From positions 38,266-102,265 of the forward strand of contig DATLXU010000147.1 of assembly GCA_035575515.1 (NCBI GenBank): a DNA stretch of 64,000 nt, written 5' to 3'. This stretch comes from DATLXU01 sp035575515. GTDB taxonomy: Bacteria; Acidobacteriota; Blastocatellia; UBA7656. The first letter of the stretch is position 1, and every line of letters starts with the position of its first letter. Positions 22,988 through 32,431 of this stretch are shown piece by piece. Made by a program: the position numbers and the translations under genes. The notes under the pieces were generated by a model. The model was not told the origin of the DNA and ran no database searches. It saw only the letters and a program-made list of their open reading frames with translations.

Positions 22988-23620
22988 TCACTGTCGCGGG
23001 CTGCATCGCGGCTTGCCAACTGGCTTTGCTTTCAATGTCGTTAAATCAAGTATGACTCGCTGCTCAAATCCGTAGCCTAAGCCCCCGGCTTCCCACTTCT
23101 TCGCCTGCGGACAATCTCGCTTCGGCAGGTTATTCTCAAGCGCGCGGTAAAAATCGAGCGACGGGCCGCTGCTAATCTTGACGGGCTGCGCGTAGCTGTC
23201 TGTGTAAATCTTTTTCTTCTTTGCCAGGTCGTAAATTCTAAGCTCGCGCGGCTCAGGCCCAGTGCCGACGTCAACGAAGAGATAATCGCCAAACAGCCCG
23301 AAGAAAAAATTCGAGTCGTCGTTAGCAATCATCATCAGCGTTTTGGCGGTATTGATATTGCACGATTGATTCAGAGTAGCATTCGGCTGGCGGAGGCTCA
23401 CACGAATGTCTTCGCCGACGCCATCTTCTGTGGGCGTTGTGAAGACGACGTATTTACTGAAGGCGCGGCACTCGTACTTGCTCTTTTTTTGATGAGCCGA
23501 TGGGCGCTCAGCGCCTGCGATTCCGGCGGGTTCGTCGCCCGATTGCCCGATAGCAGTTGAACAGCACAGGCAAACGAGTAAGGCGATGGGGGCTAATATC
23601 CAAACACTTTTTTTGAGCAT
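22988..23620 (-). CDS. Secreted protein of unknown function
   Basis: 210 residues with a signal peptide (VWILAPIALLVCLCCSTAIGQ). The mature part has three or four cysteines and beta-strand-like runs (FFFGLFGDYLFVDVGTGPEP, RELRIYDLAKKKKIYTDSY). I do not recognise a family. 12 bases separate it from the sirtuin start, so it may lead the operon. Confidence 0.75.
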   Translation of the reverse strand: MLKKSVWILAPIALLVCLCCSTAIGQSGDEPAGIAGAERPSAHQKKSKYECRAFSKYVVFTTPTEDGVGEDIRVSLRQPNATLNQSCNINTAKTLMMIANDDSNFFFGLFGDYLFVDVGTGPEPRELRIYDLAKKKKIYTDSYAQPVKISSGPSLDFYRALENNLPKRDCPQAKKWEAGGLGYGFEQRVILDLTTLKAKPVGKPRCSPRQ

Positions 23621-23685
23621 ATCGAATCTCCAGCCTCTACGATAATGCCGGAGGATTCGATAGGCAAGACGGCCCGCGCGCCCAC

Positions 23686-24283
23686 TCAGCAGCGCGCAGC
23701 CTCTTCCCTGAATTGATTTACAATCCCAGGCAAGCTGGGCGCGATGCGTTCAAGCTCGCGCTCGGCTTCGGTTAGCGCTTCGCCTGCGCCAGTTCTTTTG
23801 CCGCCGCGCGCTTGAGCACGTAGCCAGCCGCGCCCGCTCTTAACATCTTGTTCAGCGCGGCAAGCTCCTGCCCCAACTGGTCGTGCAATTCGCGCGAGAC
23901 GCACTGGCACTCTTCTTCCTGCGCCGTCCCTGTGCGCCTGAGCAATTGATGCCGCGCCTGCTCGGCCTGCTTGCGCCACGTTATGTCTTCCACCGTGCCT
24001 TCGTGATAAAGCAATCGGCCATTCTCAAAGACGGCGCGCGCGTTTGAGCAGAGCCGGATGCGCGAGCCATCCTTCTTCGCCACGAGAAGATTGCGAAACC
24101 AATCGCAAGCGCTCCAAGCATTAATAGAATCTCGTCTGCCCGCCATCGCTCATTCTTCTGCAAGAAAGCCCTCAGCAATTCATCCGCCTCGAAGACAATC
24201 GAAAGAACGAGAACGGCAATGGCGATGATGGCAATTATGAGCAGGTCTTTAATTGCTTTCGATCTCATTGCACGCATGGTCAC
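23686..24283 (-). pseudogene. Decayed sensor histidine kinase fused to a response-regulator scrap
   Basis: Read from 24283, one frame gives an N-terminal two-helix membrane region (DLLIIAIIAIAVLVLSIVFE, ILLMLGALAIGFAIFSWRRR). After a frameshift near 24130 another frame gives the end of a PAS domain (LLYHEGTVEDITWRKQAEQ) and the start of a HisKA_3 box (CQCVSRELHDQLGQELAALN, with the phospho-His). This joins abruptly to MLRAGAAGYVLKRAAAKEL, the C-terminal end of a NarL-type receiver domain. ATPase and DNA-binding parts are missing. Deletions and frameshift show it is dead. Confidence 0.8.
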
Positions 24284-24321
24284 CTCCTTTCGAGAGGCTC
24301 AGGCTTTGCTATTAATCATCC

Positions 24322-25863
24322 CTACCGCGCCACCAGTTGCTCGTAGAGAATCTGCTGTCGTGTGCGCCCGCTCTTGTATCGCTCGTGACGGCGCGCATCC
24401 GGCTCAAAGAGTTCGCCGTGCGCGGCAGGCGCTTCATCAAGCTTCTTTATGTGACCGAGCGCGTGAAGCGCAAGCAAAGCCGCGCCGCGCTCTGATGCTT
24501 CCTGCGCGGCTGAACGTATGACCATCGCGCCGATGCAATCGGCCATAATCTGGGTCCAAACAGTTGAGTGTGCGAGCGCGCCGCCTGAAGCAATAAGGCG
24601 GCTGGACGGCGAAATCTCTTCGCGCAGCAAATCATATATCGCCGCGAAGCGATACGCCACAGATTCCATCATCGCTCGCAGTATGTCGAGAGGCTCTGTG
24701 CTGAGGCTGATTCCTACAATGGCCGCCCGCGCGTAATCGGCCCAGCCCGTGCTGCGCTCGCCCGAAAAAAATGGCAGCACCGTAAGCCCGTGCGAGTCCG
24801 GCTGCATCGCCCGAAGCTGCCGCTCTAAGACATCAGCATCAGGTTGAGCGACAGCCTTGTTGTTTCTCGCCGTTGACTTCGGAGGCTCAAGCCGCAGCGC
24901 GCGTTGACACCACTCGAATACATCGCCTCCGTTTGAGAGCGCGCCGCCCAAAAGAGCGTAGCGGCGATTTGCGCGATAGCACCACAGCCCGCGCGGAACC
25001 GTTACCTGCGCTGCCTCGAAGCAGACGCGCATCGCGCCCGACGTTCCTATCATCAACGCAACGCGGTTGCGCGTCACGCATCCTGAACCTATTTGATTCG
25101 CCGCGCCGTCGCCAATAGCAGGCATCCACGCCGCGCTCGCAAGCTGAGGCCAGCGCCGCGCGTACTGGCGCTTCGGCCCGGTCAACGCTTCGTCATCTGC
25201 GGCGAGCGGCGAAAGATTTCGGCGTTCGATGCCAACGCGCTGAAGCATCTCCGCGTCCCAGTCGTTCGCGTTCGGATTAAATAATCCAGTGCCCGACGCC
25301 ATCGAAACGCTCGCAAGCGCGCGCCCGAATATCTTCAAATAAAAGTATTCGCCGAACGACATCCACCGCGCTACTTTCTGGTAAAGCTCAGGCTTCGCGC
25401 GCCTCAGCCATAGCAGCCTTGCCGGATAATAGCTTGCGTGCGGCATGCATCCCGTGCGCGAGTGAATCCATTCGATGCCGAGTTTGTCGGCAAGCTGCCG
25501 TGCCTCGCTGCTGCTTCGCGTGTCGTTCCAGCTATAAACAGGCGTTAAGGCTTTCGCGCTGCGGTCAACGCCCACAAGGCTGTGCCAGAATGTGCAGGGA
25601 GCGACCACGCGAATCTCTTTTGCGAGGTTATCAGCGCGACCAATCGTTTCATCAATGTTGCGGCAGGCGACATTGAATAACTCATCGGCTTCGATTTCAA
25701 CTCCACCGCCGCGCGTTCTATGCATTCGATAAGCGATGCGGCTTTCGGTTGATTCGACCATGCGACCGAACGCGTCATAGATGGCCGCGCGCGACGAAGA
25801 TGTTCCGACATCGAGCGCGAGCACAAGCGGACGCTTTGCTCGTTTCGGGCTTGTGCTGAGCAT
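24322..25863 (-). CDS. FGGY-family carbohydrate kinase, gluconokinase-like
   Basis: 513 residues. N-terminal phosphate-binding LALDVGTSSSRAAIYDAFGR, then TFWHSLVGVD, GCMPHASYYPARLLWLRR and GTGLFNPNANDWD. The second lobe has IGDGAANQIGSGC, MIGTSGAMRV, FSGERSTGWADYARAAIVGI (FGGY signature region) and RLIASGGALAHSTVWTQIMAD. These resemble GntK/XylB-type enzymes with a gluconate preference, phosphorylating a sugar acid with ATP. No uptake or catabolic partner is nearby. Start ATG 25863. Confidence 0.88.
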   Translation of the reverse strand: MLSTSPKRAKRPLVLALDVGTSSSRAAIYDAFGRMVESTESRIAYRMHRTRGGGVEIEADELFNVACRNIDETIGRADNLAKEIRVVAPCTFWHSLVGVDRSAKALTPVYSWNDTRSSSEARQLADKLGIEWIHSRTGCMPHASYYPARLLWLRRAKPELYQKVARWMSFGEYFYLKIFGRALASVSMASGTGLFNPNANDWDAEMLQRVGIERRNLSPLAADDEALTGPKRQYARRWPQLASAAWMPAIGDGAANQIGSGCVTRNRVALMIGTSGAMRVCFEAAQVTVPRGLWCYRANRRYALLGGALSNGGDVFEWCQRALRLEPPKSTARNNKAVAQPDADVLERQLRAMQPDSHGLTVLPFFSGERSTGWADYARAAIVGISLSTEPLDILRAMMESVAYRFAAIYDLLREEISPSSRLIASGGALAHSTVWTQIMADCIGAMVIRSAAQEASERGAALLALHALGHIKKLDEAPAAHGELFEPDARRHERYKSGRTRQQILYEQLVAR

Positions 25864-26184
25864 AGAAGTCTCCTGAAGGGCGATAGCAGTTTATTCCTTT
25901 TACTCCTGGCTTCATAGTCAGGATTAAACTGTAACAAGCCATTTCGGTTGTAGAAACTTGTTGCTAATTTCTTAGCGCAAGTGTTCAGCGCAATTCAAGC
26001 GTCAATGCCTCGTCAACCGTTCGCGCATCCTCAGCAACTCGGTGAGCGGCGAAAACAGGTCGCTTGCAGTGAACCGGCTGCTCTTGCCCATCGAAGCAAC
26101 CTCGCAAAACTCTCCATGAAGGACACAAAAGTCAGATGGTTGAAATTCAACTCAAGGCGTTTATCTCTGCTTCAGTCAGCGCCG
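25864..26184. other. Intergenic stretch, probably gene debris
   Basis: Lies between the kinase start and the HxlR relic. A ~47-codon open run on the minus strand resembles a protein C-terminus but I cannot name it. No repeat or RNA seen. Confidence 0.45.
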
Positions 26185-26480
26185 TTATTTTCGCGCGGCA
26201 AGTCTGGAAAGCGACGGCAGGCTCTTGCGCAACCGCTCGCCTTCTTCTGTGAGCGAGTATTCAACTCTCGGCGGCATCTCTGCGAACGTCTCGCGGTGTA
26301 TCAGGCCCGCGCTTTCCAATTCGTTCAATCCCGTTGTGAGTGTCGAGCGAATCGCGCCGCGCTCTCCAATCAACGAAAGCAGAGGCAAGGCGTACTTGCG
26401 CCCGATGATTTGAACAAGCCCCGTCGTTGGGCAAAGGCAATCGTACTTGCCGTTTGAAGCGCGATCAACACAGCCGCAGG
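26185..26480 (-). pseudogene. HxlR-family transcription regulator relic
   Basis: The frame reads LCPTTGLVQIIGRKYALPLL (winged-helix start), then GERGAIR joined directly to TLTTGLNELESAGLIHRETF and PPRVEYSLTEEGERLRKSL, the HxlR hallmark. About 14 residues (the FxELxxxLxGIS recognition-helix segment) are missing between GAIR and TLT. Upstream there is no start codon before the frame meets the ABC-permease relic on the other strand. So it is truncated and internally deleted. Confidence 0.7.
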
Positions 26481-26482
26481 TG

Positions 26483-27119
26483 TGGGTCGTTCACGGCGCG
26501 CGAACTTCGCTCTTGATTGGCGTTGTGGTCGCGCTGCTGAGCGGCTTCGTCGGAATAGTGGTCGGCATGGTTGCGGGCTATGCGGGCGGCCTGACGGATG
26601 ACCTGCTGATGAGGGTGACGGAGCTTTTCATCATCCCGCCGCGATTCTTTCTCGCCGTAGTCGTCGCAGCGCTCTTCGGTTCTTCTTATTTCAATCTCGT
26701 TATGGTTTTGAGTTTGACCTACTGGCCGCAGACTGCGCGATTAGTGCGGGCAGAGGTGATGTCGCTTCGAGAGCGCGGGTTTGTCGAAGCGGCTCGCGCA
26801 ATGGGGCGCGCGGCCCACGCGCATCCTTGCGCGCGAGATATTGCCGAACGCGCTGCCGTTGATCATCACGAACATAACGTTGAAGCTCGGCTCGGTGATA
26901 TTGGTTGAAGCGGGGCTTGAGTTTTTAGGATTGGGCGACGCGAGCCGAATAAGCTGGGGCTACATGCTTCACAATGGCCAGCACTTCATGCGATATGCGT
27001 GGTGGATGGTCCTGTTTCCGACGCTTGCGATAACCCTTTTGATATTCGCACTCAACCTCGTAGGCGACGAGATGAACCGCGCGCTCAGCCCGAAGCTTCA
27101 AGCGCAGCACTTCCAGTGA
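26483..27119 (+). pseudogene. Dipeptide/oligopeptide ABC permease (DppC-like) relic
   Basis: The 5' end is missing; the visible part begins WVVHGARTSLLIGVVVALLS and GFVGIVVGMVAGYAGGLTDD, continuing through FVEAARAMG. A frameshift near 26805 moves to the frame with RILAREILPNALPLIITNIT (EAA loop region), FLGLGDASRISWGYML and the terminal LVGDEMNRALSPK. At least 80 N-terminal residues and the reading frame are lost. A fragment of a family-5 substrate-binding protein lies at 33340-33504. Confidence 0.85.
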
Positions 27120-27155
27120 GCCTGTTTCTTTGACTCGCAGCATTCCTGCGGCTTG

Positions 27156-27198
27156 TGAGTTTGCAGGAGGCTGGCGTCGTCTGCCTCCTGCAAACTCA
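27156..27198. repeat. Perfect 16-bp hairpin between convergent genes
   Basis: TGAGTTTGCAGGAGGC (27156-27171) and its exact reverse complement (27183-27198), loop 11 bases, no T run. It sits between the permease relic and the cupin gene and could act as an RNA 3'-end hairpin in both directions. Confidence 0.8.
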
Positions 27199-27214
27199 GA
27201 TCGGCGCCCTGCGG

Positions 27215-27778
27215 TTATTTGCCAGTTATCACGAACTGAATGCAGTCGCCTCTACCGCTAAAGGTGCGCGGGTGGGTGAAGTTCATCCAGCCGCCTTTCT
27301 TGCACTCTTCGACACTCACTGGCGGGCCGCATAGGCGTTGGTTATTAGGGGTATTTATAGTCGTTGGACTTCCCTGCGGGACGATGAACGTGTTAATGAC
27401 CACGACATCCTCCGCTCCCAGATTCTTGGCCCTGTGGACGCGGCCAATAACTTCTTCGAACGCCTCGCCTGCTGTGAGGGTTTCCTCGCCGCCACAACCA
27501 TCCTCGACGGTCAATGTGCCGCTCTTGATAACATTGTAGGCGCGTCCGGGATGATGGTGCCATGCGAGAACCTCGCCGGGCGCTATCTTGAGTTGTCGCA
27601 CAGTCACTGTGGCAGGACCGTTAAAGAGTTCTGAGTGCTCGATTGTGCCGACGGCTATCGGGGTCGTCTCCGCATTTATAGTCTGAGTCGCTCCCGAATA
27701 GACGGCGATGCCGAAGAAAAAGACTACGCCGATGCTGATTACGAGCATCAGTCTGTTTTTCGAGTAGTTGCTTATCAT
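27215..27778 (-). CDS. Exported cupin-domain protein
   Basis: 187 residues from ATG 27778, with a strong AAGGAG site 9 bases upstream. N-terminal signal or anchor (LMLVISIGVVFFFGIAVYSG). The cupin core has motif 1 PGEVLAWHHHPGRAYNVIKSG (three His for a metal) and motif 2 GEAFEEVIGRVHRAKNLG. A C-terminal Cys-containing extension (LCGPPVSVEECKKGG) follows. Enzymatic activity unknown. Divergent from the wHTH-TPR regulator; the 218-base gap should carry both promoters. Confidence 0.82.
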   Translation of the reverse strand: MISNYSKNRLMLVISIGVVFFFGIAVYSGATQTINAETTPIAVGTIEHSELFNGPATVTVRQLKIAPGEVLAWHHHPGRAYNVIKSGTLTVEDGCGGEETLTAGEAFEEVIGRVHRAKNLGAEDVVVINTFIVPQGSPTTINTPNNQRLCGPPVSVEECKKGGWMNFTHPRTFSGRGDCIQFVITGK

Positions 27779-27996
27779 GGTTGGTCTCCTTTCCAATGCT
27801 TTTGGAACAATTGTGGAGTAAGAGTGAAACCCATAGTTGCAGCTATTGCTCTGACTGAGCGACCCATATTAGAATCGGCTCTGCGGTTTGGCTGCTTGAT
27901 AAGGCCGCCACTACCTCACCACGCGACGCAGAATATTCGCCAGACGGCTAAAAAGTCCTTAAACGCGCGATTAAATCTTTCCTAAAGAGTTGCTAA

Positions 27997-29997
27997 ATGC
28001 GGGCGAAAGAAAACACGGGCATAGAAGAGAAACCCTTCTACGAGTTCGGCCCCTTCCGGCTTGATAAACGGGAGCGCCTGCTTCTGCGCAATGGCGAACC
28101 GGTGCAATTAACCGCAAAAGTTTTTGATCTACTCTTGTTGCTCGTTGGCAACCGCGGGCGTGCTCTTACGAAAGATGAATTGATGCAGAGGCTGTGGCCC
28201 GACACCGTTGTCGAAGAGAATAACCTCACGGTGAATATGTCTGCTCTCAGGAAAGTGCTGGGCGATGATTCGTCTCAGCCGCTCTACATCGAAACCATCC
28301 CGCGTCACGGCTACCGCTTCGTCGCCGATGTGCAGGCGGTGGCCGCTGAAGAAGAGCTTCTCAGCGAACGCGCGAGCATCACGGACGCATCAACCGCCGA
28401 ACGCGATGAATCTGTCGTGGACGCTCCAATCAATGAGACTACAACGCCGGGCGAAGAGACCGCTGCAATAGAACAAAAAGCCGGATGGCAGAGAAGAACC
28501 TTTTTGCGGATTGCGCTGGCGGCCCTCGCTTTTGCGGCCCTCGCTTTTGCGCTCTACGCGCTGCTGATTCGCGCGCGACAGGCCGCGCCGCTGCCACCAA
28601 TTAATTCGATTGCGGTGCTGCCGCTCGAAAGCATCTCCAGCGACGCCGCGCAGGGCTACTTCGCCGACGGGATGACCGATGCGCTCATTGGCGAGCTTGC
28701 AAAGATCAAAGCGTTGCGGGTCATCTCGCGCACGTCGGCGATGTATTACAAGGGAATGAAGAAGACGTTGCCGGAGATTGCTGCTGAGTTGAACGTGGAC
28801 GTGGTGGTTGAAGGCAGCGTGATGCGCTCAGGCGACCGCGTGCAAGTTCGCGTGCAGTTAATACGGGCCGTAAACGATCAGCACCTGTGGTCGGAAACTT
28901 ATGACTACAACCTGCGCGACGTGCTGCTTTTGCAAAGCGAGGCGGCCCGCGCCATCGCTCGCGAGATTCAGATCAAGCTCACGCCGCAGGAGCAGACTCA
29001 ATTCGAAAGCGTTCGACAGGTCGCGCCGGAAGCTTACGACTCCTATTTGCGCGGGCAGTTTTATTTCAATCGCCAAAACCGGGATGACAATGAAACTGCC
29101 ATCTTGAATTTGGAGCGCGCTGTGGCCATAGACCCGACCTTCGCCGAAGCATGGGCGCAATTGGCTCAGGCGTACGTGTGGAAGCTCTTTTTATTCTCTC
29201 CGGGCGAGAAGCAGTGGGAGGAGAAGGCTTTTGTGGCGGTGGAGAAAGCCTTGTCGTTAAACCCTGATCTGGCTGTTGCTCATCTGGCGCGCGGGCGATT
29301 GCTGTGGACGCCCGCCAATCATTTCCCACATGAAAGAGCCATTCGCGAATACCGCCGCGCGCTTGAGCTGAATCCCAACCTTGATGAAGCGCGGAATCAG
29401 CTCGCGCTCATCTACTGCCACATTGGAGCTTTTGATGCGGCGCTCGAAGAAGCGCAACGAGCGACAGAGATTAACCCGACCAATGATCTTGCACGGTATA
29501 GAATCGGGCAGACCTTAACTTTTCAGGGCAAGTACGAGCAGGCGCTCTCTGTTTTGCGCGCCCTTCCAAAGGAAGTCAATCCGGCACTGATCGGGTATCA
29601 GACCGCATGGGCGCTTTTCAATCTCGGAAGGAAAGAGGAAGCATCTCAGGTTATTGAGCAATCGTTAAGAGATAATCCCGAAGACAGCGGCGGCTTGTTC
29701 ACCAGCATTGAGGCAGTACTGGCGGCTTCAGCAGGTCAACAGCGCAAGGCAGAGGAGAAGATTAAGCAAGCTGTGCAAATCGGGAAGGGGTTCGGGCATT
29801 TTCATCATACGGCCTATCACATCGCCTGCGCATATGCGCTGATGAACAAGCCTGAGCAAGCGATCAAATGGTTGGAATCAGCGGCTGAGGATGGCTTCCC
29901 GTGTTACCCGTTGTTTGAAAGGGATGCTAATCTAGATAGCCTGCGACAAAATGCCCACTTCGTCTCGTTCATGACGAAGCAGTTTGGCGCCCAATGA
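27997..29997 (+). CDS. CadC-like winged-helix/TM/TPR regulator
   Basis: 666 residues. N-terminal OmpR/PhoB-type DNA-binding domain (~12-110: YEFGPFRLDKRERLLLRNGE, VFDLLLLLVGNRGRALTKDEL, NMSALRKVLGD, YIETIPRHGYRF), Ala-rich linker, one membrane helix (FLRIALAALAFAALAFALYA, ~168-190), then a TolB-like N-domain (INSIAVLPLESISSD, GYFADGMTDALIGEL, YDYNLRDVLLLQSEAARAIA) and five to six TPR units to the end (for example AVAIDPTFAEAWAQLAQAY). It binds DNA while sensing outside the membrane. This architecture is common in Acidobacteria. Target genes unknown; divergent to the cupin. Confidence 0.93.
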   Translation: MRAKENTGIEEKPFYEFGPFRLDKRERLLLRNGEPVQLTAKVFDLLLLLVGNRGRALTKDELMQRLWPDTVVEENNLTVNMSALRKVLGDDSSQPLYIETIPRHGYRFVADVQAVAAEEELLSERASITDASTAERDESVVDAPINETTTPGEETAAIEQKAGWQRRTFLRIALAALAFAALAFALYALLIRARQAAPLPPINSIAVLPLESISSDAAQGYFADGMTDALIGELAKIKALRVISRTSAMYYKGMKKTLPEIAAELNVDVVVEGSVMRSGDRVQVRVQLIRAVNDQHLWSETYDYNLRDVLLLQSEAARAIAREIQIKLTPQEQTQFESVRQVAPEAYDSYLRGQFYFNRQNRDDNETAILNLERAVAIDPTFAEAWAQLAQAYVWKLFLFSPGEKQWEEKAFVAVEKALSLNPDLAVAHLARGRLLWTPANHFPHERAIREYRRALELNPNLDEARNQLALIYCHIGAFDAALEEAQRATEINPTNDLARYRIGQTLTFQGKYEQALSVLRALPKEVNPALIGYQTAWALFNLGRKEEASQVIEQSLRDNPEDSGGLFTSIEAVLAASAGQQRKAEEKIKQAVQIGKGFGHFHHTAYHIACAYALMNKPEQAIKWLESAAEDGFPCYPLFERDANLDSLRQNAHFVSFMTKQFGAQ

Positions 29998-30010
29998 AAG
30001 GAGAAGAACT

Positions 30011-30460
30011 TTGAAATACGTTACCTTGATGCTGACCCTTATACTATGGGTGTCAGCTCCGCTTGTAGGTGTAATTGTCCAGCAGAAGCCTGCACCTACC
30101 ATCACGGAGGATATGGCAACGCTCGAAGGAAGATGGCGGACACCTAAAGAGGAACCAGCAAAACTCGAACTGACATTCAAGAAAACAGAAAACCCTACCC
30201 TCAAGTACAGCAGTTTCAAGTTTCTCGAAGTGAAAATCACTTATGAGGGAAGCTTGGGCAAGGCATCTTGCAGCGGTGGTTGTACGTGCCGATTAATGGA
30301 GGATGGGAAGCGCCGGAGCCTGGTTTTTGGGTCGGAAATACTGATTGTCAGCAACCTTCCTCAAACTTGGTATTACAGATTTGAGGGGAAGCAACTTGTA
30401 TTGAATGTGGAGCAAGGGAAGTACAAGGGAGAATACAAGCTAGAAAGGATCTCAGATTAG
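30011..30460 (+). CDS. Small exported protein of unknown function
   Basis: 149 residues. A TTG start at 30011 is chosen because AAAGGAGAA lies at 29997-30005. Signal peptide YVTLMLTLILWVSAPLVGVI; the mature part resembles a lipocalin-like small barrel (TLEGRWRTPKEEPAKLELTF; KQLVLNVEQGKYKGEYKLER) with a CSGGCTC cysteine loop. Family uncertain. 13 bases after the regulator stop, so co-transcribed. Confidence 0.72.
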   Translation: MKYVTLMLTLILWVSAPLVGVIVQQKPAPTITEDMATLEGRWRTPKEEPAKLELTFKKTENPTLKYSSFKFLEVKITYEGSLGKASCSGGCTCRLMEDGKRRSLVFGSEILIVSNLPQTWYYRFEGKQLVLNVEQGKYKGEYKLERISD

Positions 30461-30539
30461 AACTTGTTGGCGCGCTAAAACTCACAAACAAAGTTGGCTC
30501 ATGTTTCCTTTGGCTGCACAGTCGGTATAGACTGGCAGA

Positions 30540-30698
30540 ATGATTGACTTTCCGATTGATGAACTGTTGGATGAAGACGTATCGGCGCGCTGGCTTGAGA
30601 AATACCTCCATCCAACCGGTCTAAGATGTCCGCGTTGCGGTCGAACCGAAAAACGGATTGCTCAAGGCAAGCTTTATCCCGCTGTTGGCGATTCGTGA
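30540..30698 (+). mobile_element. IS1595-type transposase N-terminal fragment
   Basis: 52 codons: MIDFPIDELLDEDVSARWLE then KYLHPTGLRCPRCGRTEKRI, the zinc-ribbon start typical of IS1595-group transposases. It stops abruptly and joins an IS110 fragment. The DDE domain is absent. Confidence 0.72.
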
Positions 30699-31045
30699 GT
30701 TGCGCGAGTTGACCCGTTACCGTGAGAGCCTGATCGGCGAACGTACGGCGCTTGCCAATCACATTCAGAAACTGGTTGAGAGTGCCAACATCAAGCTGGC
30801 GCCGCGTCGCCAGTGACGCGCTTGGCGTGAGCGGCAAGCTGATGGCGGCGGGCGCTGGCCTCAGGCGAGACCGATGCCAGGAAGATGAGCGAGTTGGCGC
30901 GGCGTTCGATGAAACGCAAGCAGCCCGCAGTTGCAGCGGGCCTTGCAGGGACGGCTGACCCAAGCCCAGCGCTGGGTGCTGACTGAGTTACTCGATCGTT
31001 ACGACAGCGTCGAGTTATCGGTCAACCCAAACGATGAGGGGTCAG
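30682..31045 (+). mobile_element. IS110-family transposase fragment (middle part, frameshifted)
   Basis: The first frame gives LLAIRELRELTRYRESLIGE then RTALANHIQKLVESANIKL, typical of the IS110 (DEDD) transposase just after its nuclease domain. A frame change yields VASDALGVSGKLMAAG, and a third gives LQRALQGRLTQAQRWVLTEL then LDRYDSVEL. Several stops and frameshifts; the ends are not definable. Confidence 0.75.
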
Positions 31046-31071
31046 GCTTGAGATTGTGCGATTTTGAAAGC

Positions 31072-31906
31072 TTATCGATGCTTTAGCGCCTTCTCCAGCC
31101 TCGCCATTTCACTGCTCATTTCGCCTCTCGATCGGGCAGCCTCAAAACGCCTCGTAACCGATGATGGATCCAATCCCAGCGCTTCGGCCAACTCCCGATT
31201 CCGCATCCCTCGTTCCCTCCCTAAGACTATCACTGCTTCCTTGATCGCCACCGTCCGCCTGTTCTTGCTGTTGCTGCACAGCTCTCCCCGTTTCAGCCCG
31301 CTCATTCGTTGGGCCGCGCCTAGCAACTCGTCGATAGTTATGGGACTGAGTTTCGGGCGCGAGGGGTGCTCGCCAACTCGATGCTTGATCTTATCAAAGA
31401 ACTCTTCGCTGCCAAGCACTCTTCCTTCTGCCGCACGATAATACTCGTCCCGGCTCTTGTGGCCCATCGCCGCGTCGACGAATCGCTGATAGACTTCCAC
31501 TGCGCGCTTTTTTGAGGCGCCGAAATGTCGCAGCACAGGTTCGGTATCCACCAGCCCGGACTTGTCCGACCCAAGATACGCTCGGTGACCGCTATAGGGG
31601 AAGGTCTCGGGTCGTTTGACCATCTTCGCTCTGACCGGATTCAAATGTATGTAGCGGACCAACTCGGCGAGGTAGCGATCGGTCTGGCAGAGAATGGATT
31701 TGTACCGGCCTTGAAAGAGGTGCCCGATTTTCTTGTATTTTCGATTGTGGTATTGACTGTAGGCGGTGAGCAGTCGTTGCATGATCCGGCTGACAGGATG
31801 GTCCTGCATTCTCGATCAGCAGGTGAAAGTGGTTAGGCATCAGGCAATAGGCGTAGAGGTAGAAAGGCAGTTTGGACTTTTGCGATTGGAGCGAGGAAGT
31901 GAACAT
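31072..31906 (-). pseudogene. REP-associated tyrosine transposase (RAYT, Y1/HUH family), frameshifted and 5'-truncated
   Basis: The first frame (31906 down to ~31800) gives LPFYLYAYCLMPNHFHLLIE with the HUH-type H-x-H box. A frameshift near 31805 moves to the frame containing SRIMQRLLTAYSQYHNRKYK, IGHLFQGRYKSILCQTDRYL (catalytic Tyr region) and YIHLNPVRAKMVKRPE. The C-terminal part has a DnaA-C-like helix-turn-helix (RNRELAEALGLDPSSVTRRFE) as in long RAYTs. About 40-50 N-terminal residues are missing; the 5' end abuts an integron-type cassette. RAYTs mobilise REP palindromes in other bacteria. Confidence 0.9.
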
Positions 31907-32267
31907 TGAACAATCACAAGAACCACCTAATCACCTTCGCTTATTTATTTTCCCTGCTATTGTGACAAATGCCGAGATCGCTGTTTGTCGATTTGACCCG
32001 GCTCGCATCAAGATTCAGGATGGGACATTGGATGCGGAAGATGTCGAAATCTCAACTGTTCCTTTCATCCGTTTCCGAAAGAGTTTAGCAACTGGCTTTC
32101 CGCAGGGCGCCTATTACTATCTAGAGGCAGCAAACAAGGCGCGTGAGCGAACGGTCTTTATCGTTAATGCCGCGTATTTGCCGGAGTTCCTAAAGAATTG
32201 GAAGATAGAGCCCCAACATGGTGATGGGTACTATGCGATTCAGAGGCTTTCTCGCTCGTACTTTTAA
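31899..32267 (+). CDS. Cassette-borne protein of unknown function, probably 5'-truncated
   Basis: About 122 residues from GTG 31899 (the frame stays open to 31872). It contains RLFIFPAIVTNAEIAVCRFD and VPFIRFRKSLATGFPQ; no signal peptide or known domain. The 5' end runs into the RAYT relic, and no good ribosome site exists, so the original N-terminal half is probably lost. It ends 5 bases before an attC site, as expected for a gene-cassette ORF. AT-richer than neighbours. Confidence 0.55.
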   Translation: MNIEQSQEPPNHLRLFIFPAIVTNAEIAVCRFDPARIKIQDGTLDAEDVEISTVPFIRFRKSLATGFPQGAYYYLEAANKARERTVFIVNAAYLPEFLKNWKIEPQHGDGYYAIQRLSRSYF

Positions 32268-32271
32268 CGCA

Positions 32272-32362
32272 ATCTAACAAACGCATTCAATGGAGCGCGC
32301 GAGGCAAATATCACATGAATTATCAATGCCGCTCGCGCGCCCACTGATGCGAATCGTTAGAC
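32272..32362 (+). repeat. Integron attC recombination site (complete)
   Basis: 91 bases. Outer boxes ATCTAAC (32272-32278) and GTTAGAC (32356-32362) fit the R''/R' consensus. The inner arms CGCATTCAATGGAGCGCGCG (from 32282) and TGCCGCTCGCGCGCCCACTG (from 32327) are imperfect complements with the extrahelical offsets usual for attC, leaving a ~20-base apex. It lies between two cassette-like ORFs. Confidence 0.85.
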
Positions 32363-32431
32363 CCACTAATGCAAGCCGCACTCGATATGCTACAATGCAA
32401 ATGAAGCAGTTGATTTGATACGGAGAAAACA

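Noticed and set aside
25985..26140. Minus-strand open run resembling a protein C-terminus
   Set aside because: About 47 codons, no start, no recognisable domain; likely chance or debris.
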